From positions 2,792,451 through 2,856,450 of the forward strand of contig AP024683.1 in assembly GCA_025999455.1 (NCBI GenBank): 64,000 nt of DNA. The letters run 5' to 3'. The first letter of the stretch is position 1; each line of letters opens with the position of its first letter. The DNA is from Geminicoccaceae bacterium. GTDB taxonomy: Bacteria; Pseudomonadota; Alphaproteobacteria; Geminicoccales; Geminicoccaceae. Positions 27,775 through 35,488 of this stretch are shown in pieces. Made by a program: the position numbers and the translations under genes. The notes below the pieces were generated by a model. The model saw only the letters and a program-made list of their open reading frames with translations. It was not told the origin of the DNA and made no database searches.

Positions 27775-27860
27775 CGCGGCGTCCGGAGGAAGGCGGAGCG
27801 GCGGCGGAAGCTAGCAGCGCGCCCGGCCTCGGCAAGAGCCGGCCCCGAGACCGGCCGCGG

Positions 27861-27888
27861 TTGCATCGCGGGCTCCCCCCGCTATAGT
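27861..27888 (+). promoter_or_regulatory. Sigma-70-type promoter for yajC-secDF
   Basis: A -35 hexamer TTGCAT (27861-27866), a 16-bp spacer and a -10 hexamer TATAGT (27883-27888) lie 37 bp before the yajC start, in an otherwise very GC-rich stretch. Confidence 0.55.
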
Positions 27889-27925
27889 CCGGCCCCGATC
27901 GGCCTCACCTTCCTCCGAGGAGCCC

Positions 27926-28381
27926 ATGCTGGTCTCTCCGGCCTACGCCCAGGCCTCGGGCGCCGGGGGCGGCGACGTGTTCGTCTCGCTCTTGCCGCTC
28001 GTCCTGATCTTCATCGTCTTCTACTTCCTGCTGATCCGCCCGCAGCAGCAGAAGATGAAGCAGCACAAGGCCATGCTCGAGGCCCTCAAGAAGGGCGATC
28101 AGGTGCTGACCGGCGGTGGCATCGTCGGCAAGGTCACCCGGGTCGACCCCGACGGCATGGTCATGGTCGAGATCGCCCAGGGCGTGCAGGTCAAGGTCCT
28201 CAAAGGCACGATCTCCGACGTCATGAGCAAGCCCGCCCCGGCCGCCAACGCCAACGCCGCCGCGGCCGGCTCCGGTCAGCCGACCGGCGGCACGGGTCAG
28301 GCGAGCGGGAACGCGGCGCCGACCCCGGGCGCGAGCGAGCCCGCCTCGGGCGGCTTCTTGAACCGGCTCTTCAAGCGCTGA
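27926..28381 (+). CDS. yajC: Preprotein translocase accessory subunit YajC
   Basis: A 151-residue single-helix membrane protein that associates with SecDF. The transmembrane segment (about residues 20-38) is followed by the family signature RPQQQKMKQHKAML and GDQVLTGGGIVGKV. Beyond residue 105 there is an Ala/Gly/Pro-rich low-complexity tail ending in a basic FLNRLFKR; this tail makes it longer than the E. coli protein (110). ATG at 27926 has GAGGAG upstream. secD starts 10 bp downstream. Confidence 0.95.
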   Translation: MLVSPAYAQASGAGGGDVFVSLLPLVLIFIVFYFLLIRPQQQKMKQHKAMLEALKKGDQVLTGGGIVGKVTRVDPDGMVMVEIAQGVQVKVLKGTISDVMSKPAPAANANAAAAGSGQPTGGTGQASGNAAPTPGASEPASGGFLNRLFKR

Positions 28382-28391
28382 GCCCGGCCCC

Positions 28392-29993
28392 GTGCGCATC
28401 CCGACCTGGAAGCGCTGGCTCGTCGCCGTCGTCTGCCTCGTCGCCCTCCTGGCGCTCGTGCCGAACTTCCTGTCGCGCGAGACGATCGCCCGCCTGCCCG
28501 GCTTCCTGCCCAAGAACTACGTCGTGCTCGGCCTCGATCTGCAGGGCGGCTCGCAGCTCCTGCTGGAGGTCGAGGCCGATGCGGTCGTCAAGGACCGGCT
28601 CGAGCAGCTCGTGGGCGAGGTGCGGCAAGCCCTGCGCCCGGCGCAGATCGGCTATCGCGGCCTGGGCGTCCAGGGCGAGGCCGTGGTCTTGACGCTCACC
28701 GATCCGAGCCGGCTCGATCAAGCGCTCGGCGAGCTCGGCAAGCTCAACCCGCTCCTGCCGACGGCCGGGTTCGGCACGGGCTCGGTACGCGAGCTCGAGA
28801 TCGAGGGGCAGAGCGACGGCCGCATCCGCATCACCCTCTCCGAGCGCGCCCGCGCCGAGCGGATCGGGGCGGCGGTCACCCAAGCGCTCGAGGTCGTGCG
28901 CCGGCGGATCGACGAGCTCGGCACCCGCGAGGCCTCGATCCAGCGGCAAGGCGCGGATCGGATCCTCGTCCAGGTCCCGGGCGAGCGGAACCCCGAGGCG
29001 ATCAAGCGGCTCTTGGGCAAGACCGCGCGGCTCACCTTCCACATGGTGGCGCTCGACGTCGATCCGGCGGAAGTGCGCGCCGGGCGCGGTCCGGCGGGTG
29101 TCATGATCGTCGAGTCGGCCGAGCGCTCGGGCCCGCGCGAATGGGTGCTCTATCGGCAGGTCGAGCTCTCGGGCGAAAACCTCGTCGACGCCCAGGCGAC
29201 CTTCCAGAACAACGAGCCGGTCGTGAGCTTCCGCTTCGACACCCAAGGCGCCCGCAAGTTCGCCCGGATCACGCAGGAGAACGTCGGCAAGCTGTTCGCC
29301 ATCGTCCTCGACGACAAAGTCATCTCGGCACCGCGGATCCGCGAGCCCATCCTGGGTGGCTCGGGCATCATCTCGGGCAGCTTCACGACCGAGACCGCGA
29401 ACGAGCTCGCCGTGCTGCTGCGCGCCGGCGCGCTTCCCGCCCCCTTGACCGTCATCGAGGAACGCACGGTCGGACCCGATCTCGGCGCCGATTCGATCCG
29501 TGCGGGGGTGATCGCCTCGATCGTGGCGCTCGTCGCGGTGATCGTCTTCATGGTCCTCTATTACGGACTGTTCGGCATCATCGCCGATCTGGCACTCCTC
29601 TTGAACCTCGTCTTGATCGTCGCGGCGATGTCGCTCTTGGGTGCCACGCTCACGCTCCCGGGCATCGCCGGCATCGTCTTGACCATGGGCATGGCGGTCG
29701 ATTCGAACGTCTTGATCTTCGAGCGCGTGCACGAGGAGGTGAAGGCCGGCCGCACCCCGCTGTCGGCGCTCGAGACGGGCTTCGACGAGGCGCTGCGGAC
29801 GATCGTCGACGCCAATCTCACGACGCTGATCGCCGGGGCGGTGCTCTTCCAGTTCGGCACCGGGCCGATCAAAGGCTTCGCCGTGACCCTCGTGATCGGC
29901 GTGATCACGACCATGTTCACCGCGGTCACCGTCACGCGGATGATGGTCGCCGCTTGGTATTGGCGCGCCCGTCCGGCGCAGCTCGCGATCTGA
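28392..29993 (+). CDS. secD: Protein translocase subunit SecD
   Basis: A 533-residue RND-type subunit that, with SecF, uses the proton gradient to pull exported proteins through SecYEG. It has an N-terminal helix, the D1 motif LGLDLQGGSQLLLEV (about 40-55), a large periplasmic domain with P1 head (TREASIQRQGADRILVQVPG) and six C-terminal helices containing VLTMGMAVDSNVLIFER. GTG at 28392 is the chosen start. secF begins 7 bp after the stop. Confidence 0.96.
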   Translation: MRIPTWKRWLVAVVCLVALLALVPNFLSRETIARLPGFLPKNYVVLGLDLQGGSQLLLEVEADAVVKDRLEQLVGEVRQALRPAQIGYRGLGVQGEAVVLTLTDPSRLDQALGELGKLNPLLPTAGFGTGSVRELEIEGQSDGRIRITLSERARAERIGAAVTQALEVVRRRIDELGTREASIQRQGADRILVQVPGERNPEAIKRLLGKTARLTFHMVALDVDPAEVRAGRGPAGVMIVESAERSGPREWVLYRQVELSGENLVDAQATFQNNEPVVSFRFDTQGARKFARITQENVGKLFAIVLDDKVISAPRIREPILGGSGIISGSFTTETANELAVLLRAGALPAPLTVIEERTVGPDLGADSIRAGVIASIVALVAVIVFMVLYYGLFGIIADLALLLNLVLIVAAMSLLGATLTLPGIAGIVLTMGMAVDSNVLIFERVHEEVKAGRTPLSALETGFDEALRTIVDANLTTLIAGAVLFQFGTGPIKGFAVTLVIGVITTMFTAVTVTRMMVAAWYWRARPAQLAI

Positions 29994-30000
29994 GGTCTCG

Positions 30001-30945
30001 ATGCGCGTCCTGCCCCGGATCGTCCCCGACGGCACGAACTTCCCGTTCTTCAAGTTCCGCCATTGGGCGTTCGCCGGCTCGGCCGTCGTGATCGTGCTCG
30101 CGATCGTCATGATGGTGGTGCGCGGCTTCAATCTCGGCATCGACTTCGCGGGCGGCATCCTGCTCGAGGTGAAGACCCCGGGCCCGGCCAAGCTCGCCGA
30201 GATGCGCACCACGCTCGGCGGGCTCGGCCTCGGCGAGGTGGCGCTCCAAGAAGCCGGTGCCGAGGACCTCGTCTTGATCCGCGTCGTCCGCCAGCCCGGC
30301 GACGAGAGCGCCCAGCAGGCGGCGATCGAGAAGATCAAGCAGACCCTCGACCAGACCTTCGGCCCCGGCTTCGACTACCGCCGGGCCGAGTTCGTCGGCC
30401 CCAAGGTCGGCGAGGAGCTCCGCCGGGCCGGCACGCTCGCCGTCGTGATCGCCCTCGTCCTCGTCCTCGTCTATCTCTGGTTCCGCTTCGAATGGCAGTT
30501 CGGCGTGGGCGCCATCCTCGCTTGCGTCCACGACGTCTTCGCGGTGCTGTTGGTCTTCACCTTGACCGATCTCGAGTTCAACCTTTCGAGCATCGCCGCG
30601 ATCCTGACCGTCGTGGGTTACTCCTTGAACGACACGGTCGTCGTCTTCGACCGCGTCCGCGAGAACCTGCGCCGCTACAAGACCATGCCGATCGACCAGC
30701 TCATCGACAAGAGCGTCAACGAGACGCTCGCCCGCACCGTGATGACGACCGCGACGACGCTGCTCGCCCTCCTGGCGCTCTACGTCTTCGGCGGGCCGGT
30801 CATCCAGGGCTTCACCTTCGCGATGCTGTTCGGGATCGTGATCGGGACCTACTCGACGACCTACATCGCGGCCCCCGTGCTCTATTACCTCAAGATCCGT
30901 CCCGCCGCCGTCGCGGCGGAAGAGGCGGCGCCGCGGGCGGGTTGA
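30001..30945 (+). CDS. secF: Protein translocase subunit SecF
   Basis: A 314-residue partner of SecD. Family motifs are FNLGIDFAGGILLEV (about 43-57) and the membrane-domain motif VVGYSLNDTVVVFDRVREN (about 205-223). Six transmembrane helices are expected. It starts at ATG 30001, 7 bp after secD. A Mth938-like gene follows 6 bp after its stop, the usual alphaproteobacterial arrangement. Confidence 0.96.
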   Translation: MRVLPRIVPDGTNFPFFKFRHWAFAGSAVVIVLAIVMMVVRGFNLGIDFAGGILLEVKTPGPAKLAEMRTTLGGLGLGEVALQEAGAEDLVLIRVVRQPGDESAQQAAIEKIKQTLDQTFGPGFDYRRAEFVGPKVGEELRRAGTLAVVIALVLVLVYLWFRFEWQFGVGAILACVHDVFAVLLVFTLTDLEFNLSSIAAILTVVGYSLNDTVVVFDRVRENLRRYKTMPIDQLIDKSVNETLARTVMTTATTLLALLALYVFGGPVIQGFTFAMLFGIVIGTYSTTYIAAPVLYYLKIRPAAVAAEEAAPRAG

Positions 30946-30951
30946 GGGGTC

Positions 30952-31347
30952 GTGGAGCTCCGAGCGGTCTCGACCGGCGAGCGCCCCTTCGTCCGCGGCT
31001 ACGGGCCCGGTTGCTTCACGATCGGTCCGAGCCGCTTCACGAGTGCCCTCCTCTTGTTCCCGGACCGGGTCGAGCGCTGGGCACCGGTCGATCCGGAAGC
31101 GCTCGTGGCCGAGGATTTCCGGCCCTTGCGCCCGCTCGCCGGCTCGGCCGTGACGCTCCTCGTCCTGGGGTTGGGGGCCACGAACCGTCGGCTGCCGGCG
31201 CCGCTCCTGGCCGAGCTCCGCGGCTGGGGGCTCGCGGTCGAGGCGGTCGCCACACCGGCCGCCTGCCGGACCTGGAACCTGCTCTTGGCCGAAGGCCGCC
31301 CGGTCGCCGCGGCCTTGATCCCCCTCCCGCTTCCCGACGCCCGCTGA
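30952..31347 (+). CDS. Mth938-like domain protein (NDUFAF3 homologue)
   Basis: A 131-residue protein of the Mth938/DUF498 family. The conserved block GPGCFTIGPSRFTSALLLFP (about 19-38) and the central LLVLGLGA segment are seen. The mitochondrial homologue NDUFAF3 is a respiratory complex I assembly factor; a similar role in bacteria is inference. The GTG start at 30952 lies 6 bp after secF. In many alphaproteobacteria the next gene is a squalene/phytoene-synthase-like gene; here that gene sits at 34318, after a gene-free spacer and two inserted genes. Confidence 0.9.
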   Translation: MELRAVSTGERPFVRGYGPGCFTIGPSRFTSALLLFPDRVERWAPVDPEALVAEDFRPLRPLAGSAVTLLVLGLGATNRRLPAPLLAELRGWGLAVEAVATPAACRTWNLLLAEGRPVAAALIPLPLPDAR

Positions 31348-32785
31348 CGCGATCCGGCCCGGCCCCGCGCCCGATCGTTGCGAACGCAGGGAGGCGATCG
31401 GCCAGGTGATCCGGCTGCGGCGCCCTGAAAAGCGGCGCCACATCGGCCCCGAACGGCCGTCGTGCGGCGCTCCTTCCTTGGACGGGCCCCGGCCTCTCGA
31501 ACACGGCGCCCGATCGGCGTCGGCCCACAGGAGCCCGAAGAGACGAGCGGCCACGGCCGTTTGCCGTTCCGCTCACGCTCGCGCGGACGACCGACCCGGG
31601 AGGTCCTCGATCGCCGCGTCCCGCACGGCGACCCTCGGCGCTGTCCCGACACGCGAGAGCCCGGACCGATCGTCAGCTCCCGATTTTCGAGTTTGCCCGC
31701 CTCTTCGAGCACGCCGCCCTGCGCGCTCGGCCGATTGCGGCGAGGAAGGACGACCGGTCGCGATCCTTTCGGGGCCGTTTCGGTCGTTCGCTCTGACGAG
31801 GACGATCGACCCGCGGGATCCTCGATCGCGGGGTCCCGCGCGGCGATCGTCGCGGACGTCGCAAGAAGCTGGAGCCCCGACGAATCCGGCAGCCCTCGAC
31901 TTTCGAGGTCACCGTCCCTTCGAGCGCGAGGCGCCACTCGGTCGGCCGATCACAGCGAGCGTGGACGAGCGGCCACGGGCTTTTCGGGGCCGTTCCGTTC
32001 GTCAGCCCTCACACAGACGGAACGATCGGCGCGGTCGGCGATCGCCGGGTCCCGTGCGGCGATCGTCGCGGACGTCGCAGGAAGCTGGAGCCCCGACGAA
32101 TCCGGCAGCCCTCGACTTTCAAATTCACCGTCCCTTCGAGCGCGAGGCGCCGCTCGGTCGGCCGAGCTCGATCGGGTGGCCGAGCGGCACGTGCCGACGT
32201 TCGGAGAACGTGACCCGTGGCCTCGCACGGGAGCCGACCGAGCGTTTTCTTTTCTTTGTCGAGCCCGTGATCCGGCCCTAGCCGAATGCAAGGCCGTGGA
32301 GCTCGAGGCCGGTCACCAGGCGGGCCGGGTTGCCGAGGTCGGCTCGCCGTTACGCCAACGCACCGGTCCTACCGGTGTGCGCCCCCGGTTGGGGATCGCA
32401 TGCCCGTCGCCCCGGTTCGCTCGACCAGCGACGCGACCCGCGCGCGTCAGACGAGCCCCTGTGAGTTCACCGGTACGACCTCCGTCCGCCACGGACACGG
32501 TCCGCGAACCGGTCGCCACACGGATGCGGCAGCCGTCCGCGCCGGCGAGGTGAGGATGCGCCTTCGCGTAGGCGGGCCTCGGCGGAAGCGCGTTCGCACC
32601 GAGGCGCAGCGAGACTCACCGAAACGAACGGCCGCGCACGCCGTGGAGCGTTTCGCCCTCGTTGCGCCGCCGAGGACTCCCGAAAAGTTGTGCCGACGAC
32701 GGCCCGGCACCGCCCCGGATCACCGACGGGCCGACATCACGCCGGCACGCCTCTGCAACGGCCGCCGAGCGGCCCCCGCTCCTGC
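31348..32785. other. Gene-free spacer of 1.4 kb
   Basis: This is a convergent interval between the Mth938-like gene and traT. Open frames exist in all six frames, but they are Arg, Ser and Pro rich, have no ribosome sites or family features, and lack the strong third-position GC bias of the real genes. It contains the about 215-bp tandem repeats described separately and a hairpin at 32359-32381 (stem CACCGGT/ACCGGTG, loop CCT). The rest shows nothing I can name. Confidence 0.7.
31556..32200. repeat. Degenerate tandem repeat, period about 215 bp, three copies
   Basis: Three units begin near 31556, 31771 and 31986. Anchor words recur at constant spacing: GCGTCCC/GGGTCCC at 31616, 31831 and 32047, and GGGGCCGTT at 31771 and 31986. 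Units 2 and 3 are about 95 percent identical over 119 bp (31831-31949 and 32047-32165), with about six substitutions. Unit 1 is more diverged, and a possible fourth remnant lies at about 31340-31555 (GAGCGGCCACGG shared at its end). The repeat is not clearly translated in one frame. It may be a degenerate amplified spacer element or structured RNA; function is unknown. Confidence 0.8.
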
Positions 32786-33544
32786 TCAGAAGATCCCGGC
32801 GACCACGCGGGTGAGGCCGTCGACGAGCTGCGGCGCCGCCTCCGGCCAATCGAGATTGACCTTGTTGGCGATCGACATGACGCGGGTCGTGTGCCGCCGC
32901 ATGTCGGTCGTCCGGCTCGAGGTCTGGGCGATCTGGCCCGAACGACCCTGGGCGACCCGGCTCGTGCGGGTCTCGCTCACGACCTCGCCGGGTGCCCGCT
33001 CCTGGATCTGGATGTCGGTGACGATGCTGTAGGTGACGTCCTGCACCGCGGCCCCGGACACCGTCTCGGCGAGGCCGCCGACGATCGCCCCACCCAGGCC
33101 CCAGACCGCGGCGTTGCCCGGCGCCGCCCTGCCGATCACGTAGCCGGCCGTACCACCGACCGCGGCCCCCGTGACCGGCGCCCCGTAGCCGCGCCCGTAC
33201 ATCTGCTCCGCCGCGGTCTCGCTCGTCCGACCCGCCTGCAGTACGTTCGCCTGCAAGATGAAACGGGCACGGCGTGGATCGTCGACGATCTGCCAGCCGC
33301 GGCTCGCGATGCGCTCGCGGATCGGCCGCTCGATGTCGAGATCGGGCTTGTCCGAGGTGTTCTTGACCTCGACGAACACGGTCCGCTCGGACGGCGGGAC
33401 CGGATCGAGGAAGATCGTGTCGGTCATCTTGGTCTGCACGTCGAGCTCGCGCTTGGCGACGGCGGTGTAGGTCGCGGCACAGCCCGACAATCCCACGAGG
33501 GCGACGAGCGCGAGGGCCGTCTTGCGCAGACCGCTTCCGAACAT
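32786..33544 (-). CDS. traT: TraT-type outer-membrane lipoprotein (complement resistance/surface exclusion family)
   Basis: A 252-residue lipoprotein with a signal peptide ending in the lipobox LSGC (Cys at about 22). The mature part matches TraT throughout: KRELDVQTKMTDTIFL, RTVFVEVKNTSDKPDLD, FILQANVLQAGR, two glycine-rich hydrophobic stretches (about 125-160), QDVTYSIVTDIQIQERAPG, and a C-terminal SIANKVNLDWPEAAPQL. On the F plasmid TraT blocks mating and complement; chromosomal members are of unknown role. ATG at 33544 (GGGAGG five bases upstream) is preferred to GTG at 33550, which abuts the ribosome site. No conjugation genes are nearby. Confidence 0.88.
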   Translation of the reverse strand: MFGSGLRKTALALVALVGLSGCAATYTAVAKRELDVQTKMTDTIFLDPVPPSERTVFVEVKNTSDKPDLDIERPIRERIASRGWQIVDDPRRARFILQANVLQAGRTSETAAEQMYGRGYGAPVTGAAVGGTAGYVIGRAAPGNAAVWGLGGAIVGGLAETVSGAAVQDVTYSIVTDIQIQERAPGEVVSETRTSRVAQGRSGQIAQTSSRTTDMRRHTTRVMSIANKVNLDWPEAAPQLVDGLTRVVAGIF

Positions 33545-33569
33545 GAACACCTCCCAATGGCCGCCCCCG

Positions 33570-33598
33570 CGGGATGCCGGCCCGGCGCCGGCATCCCG
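33570..33598 (-). terminator. Hairpin terminator downstream of sodB
   Basis: A perfect 11-bp stem CGGGATGCCGG / CCGGCATCCCG with a 7-nt loop starts 11 bp past the sodB stop on the minus strand, just before traT. No U run follows, as is common in GC-rich genomes. It may limit read-through from sodB into traT. Confidence 0.6.
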
Positions 33599-33608
33599 AC
33601 GTCTACCA

Positions 33609-34214
33609 TCAGGCGAGGGCGTTGTGCAGCTCTTGCTCGACCGCTTCCCAGTTCACGAGATGGTTCAAGAACGCCGCGACGTAGTCCGGCCGGCGATTGC
33701 GGTAGTCGAGATAATAGGCGTGCTCCCACACGTCGATGCCGAGGATCGGCCGCATGCCGTGCACGAGCGGGTTCTCGCCGTTCGGGGTCTTGGTGACCTT
33801 GAGCCGGTCGCCGTCGAGCGACAGCCAAGCCCAACCCGAGCCGAACTGGGTCACGGCCGCCGTCTTGAACTGCTCGGTGAACGCCTCGAACGAGCCGAAA
33901 TCGTGCTCGATGCGCTTCAAGAGCTCGCCACCGGGCTTGCCGCCACCGCCTCGCTTCATCACCTTCCAGAACAGGATGTGGTTCCAGTGCTGGCCGGCAT
34001 TGTTGAAGATGCTCACCTTCGCCGGGTCGTTGAAGGACAGGCGGCAGATCTCCTCGAGGCTCTTGCCCTCGAGATCCGTGCCGGCGATCAGGTTGTTGAG
34101 GTTGGTGACGTAGGCCTGGTGGTGCTTGCCGTGATGCAGCTCGAGGGTCTCCTTGCCCATGTAGGGGACGAGCGCATCGTGCGGATAGGGCAGATCGGGC
34201 AGGGTGAAAGCCAT
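33609..34214 (-). CDS. sodB: Superoxide dismutase, Fe type
   Basis: A 201-residue Fe/Mn superoxide dismutase that converts superoxide to oxygen and hydrogen peroxide. Metal ligands are H27, H79, D161 and H165 (DVWEHAYYL). Q75 in NNAGQHWNH occupies the position of the active-site glutamine in Fe enzymes, which favours Fe over Mn. No signal peptide, so cytoplasmic. ATG at 34214 with GGAGAGG upstream; the longer open frame is a shadow of the gene on the other strand. It is followed by a hairpin and traT. Confidence 0.95.
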   Translation of the reverse strand: MAFTLPDLPYPHDALVPYMGKETLELHHGKHHQAYVTNLNNLIAGTDLEGKSLEEICRLSFNDPAKVSIFNNAGQHWNHILFWKVMKRGGGGKPGGELLKRIEHDFGSFEAFTEQFKTAAVTQFGSGWAWLSLDGDRLKVTKTPNGENPLVHGMRPILGIDVWEHAYYLDYRNRRPDYVAAFLNHLVNWEAVEQELHNALA

Positions 34215-34317
34215 GGTCCGGGTGCCTCTCCGTTGTCGGCTGGTCGTCGCTGCCGAGGGACAGGCCGCTAGATAGGGCGTCGTACCCGCCGATGAAAGGC
34301 CGCGGCGCGAGATCCGG

Positions 34318-35196
34318 GTGAGTGCGAAACCGCGCGATCCCGCTGACGAGCTCTTGGCCGAGGCGCGCCGCGTCGATCCCGACCGCGCCTCGTGCCTGCT
34401 GTTCGCCGAACCCGAACGGCGGACCGAGCTCGCCGCTCTCGTCCTCTTGCACCACGAGCTCGCGCGGGTCGCCGAGATCGTCCGGCAGCCCTTGGCCGGA
34501 CTCCTTCGCCTCCGCTTCTGGCGCGACCAGCTCGCCCTCGCCGCGGAGGGCGGCCGGCCGGACCCGCCGATCCTCCGCGCCCTGGCCGAGCCGTTGCGCG
34601 ATGGACGGCTCTCCCTCGCCGAGCTCGAGGCGCTGATCGACGCCCGCGAAAAGGAGTTGGACGGCCTGCTCGCGCCCGATGGCGGAGAGGCCGGCCCTCC
34701 GCCTTCGATCGAAGCCGTCGAAGCCCATCTCAGGGCCACCTCGGGCGGGCTCGCCCGGGCGATGGGCCGCCTGCTCGAAGCCCCCACCGCCGAGCTCGCA
34801 GCGGCCGAAGAGGCCGGAACCGCTTACGGCCTCGTGGGCATCGTCCGGGCCACGCTTTTCGAAGCCCGGCGCGAGCGGCGGCTTCCCATCCGTTCGCTCG
34901 CCGATCTCGCCGGCACGCGGCCCGACGAGCTCACGACGGCAGGGGGTCGGGAGCGGGTGCGCGCCCTCGCCGAGGAGCTCGCGCGGCGTGCCGCGCGGGC
35001 GATCGCCGCCGTACGGAGCGCCGGCGCGCCTTCGGTCCGCACCCGGCTCGCCCCGCTCCTCCTCGCGACGGTGGCCGAAGCCCAGCTCCGCCGGCTGCGG
35101 CGGGCCGGCTTCGACCCCTCGCGGCTCGCCGAAATCCACCGCTCGCCCGTCTTGCCGCTGCGGTTGCTGCTCGCCTGGGCACGGGGCCGGCCTTGA
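34318..35196 (+). CDS. Squalene/phytoene synthase family protein (NDUFAF6-like)
   Basis: A 292-residue all-helical isoprenoid-synthase-fold protein. Features are RTELAALVLLHHELARV near 36-52, LRLRFWRDQLALAAEG near 63-78 and TAYGLVGIVRATLF near 167-180. The two DXXXD substrate motifs of true squalene or phytoene synthases are not evident, as in the NDUFAF6 subgroup, whose mitochondrial member assists complex I assembly. GTG start at 34318. In relatives this gene follows secF-Mth938 directly. A strong hairpin lies just after its stop. Confidence 0.8.
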   Translation: MSAKPRDPADELLAEARRVDPDRASCLLFAEPERRTELAALVLLHHELARVAEIVRQPLAGLLRLRFWRDQLALAAEGGRPDPPILRALAEPLRDGRLSLAELEALIDAREKELDGLLAPDGGEAGPPPSIEAVEAHLRATSGGLARAMGRLLEAPTAELAAAEEAGTAYGLVGIVRATLFEARRERRLPIRSLADLAGTRPDELTTAGGRERVRALAEELARRAARAIAAVRSAGAPSVRTRLAPLLLATVAEAQLRRLRRAGFDPSRLAEIHRSPVLPLRLLLAWARGRP

Positions 35197-35217
35197 GCCG
35201 TGGCCGCCCGCTCCTCT

Positions 35218-35239
35218 GCCGAGCCGGAACCGGCTCGGC
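35218..35239 (+). terminator. Hairpin terminator after the NDUFAF6-like gene
   Basis: GCCGAGCCGG and CCGGCTCGGC form a perfect 10-bp stem around AA, 21 bp after the stop codon of the squalene/phytoene-synthase-like gene. No U run follows. Confidence 0.6.
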
Positions 35240-35425
35240 GCCAAACGGCACACGACGGCCTGGCCAGCCCACAACAGCCAGAACGTCAGGAGACGAACGA
35301 CACGCGCCATGCGGCCCCACGAATTCGAGGCCCATGCGACCGTGCGGGCCTCCGTCGCGATCGGGTTTAGCGGGCGAAGGTTGACGAAAGCTTAAGGCCG
35401 ACCGGCTCTGGCCCGCGATTTGCCT

Positions 35426-35467
35426 CTTGCCGAGCGGGCGCCGGGCGGATTTGCTCGGCGAGGCAAG
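35426..35467 (+). promoter_or_regulatory. Imperfect hairpin in the leader of the NMT1-type ABC operon
   Basis: CTTGCCGAGC pairs with GCTCGGC..GGCAAG (with a bulge) 22 bp before the start of the binding-protein gene. The 292-bp stretch from 35197 to 35488 also holds the terminator described separately. I saw no TPP-riboswitch core here. The leader could affect expression, but this is inference. Confidence 0.3.
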
Positions 35468-35488
35468 CGCGGGGAAGCGGAGGCGGCG

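Noticed and set aside
31462-32553. A 363-residue plus-strand frame across the 215-bp repeats
   Set aside because: The repeats create look-alike peptide repeats (AGSRAAIVADV...), but similar peptides appear on the other strand and no start signal is present. It is kept as a nucleotide repeat, not a protein.
35197-35488. Thiamine-pyrophosphate riboswitch before the NMT1-type operon
   Set aside because: NMT1/THI5-like importers are sometimes controlled this way, but the conserved CTGAGA core and its partner were not found in the leader.
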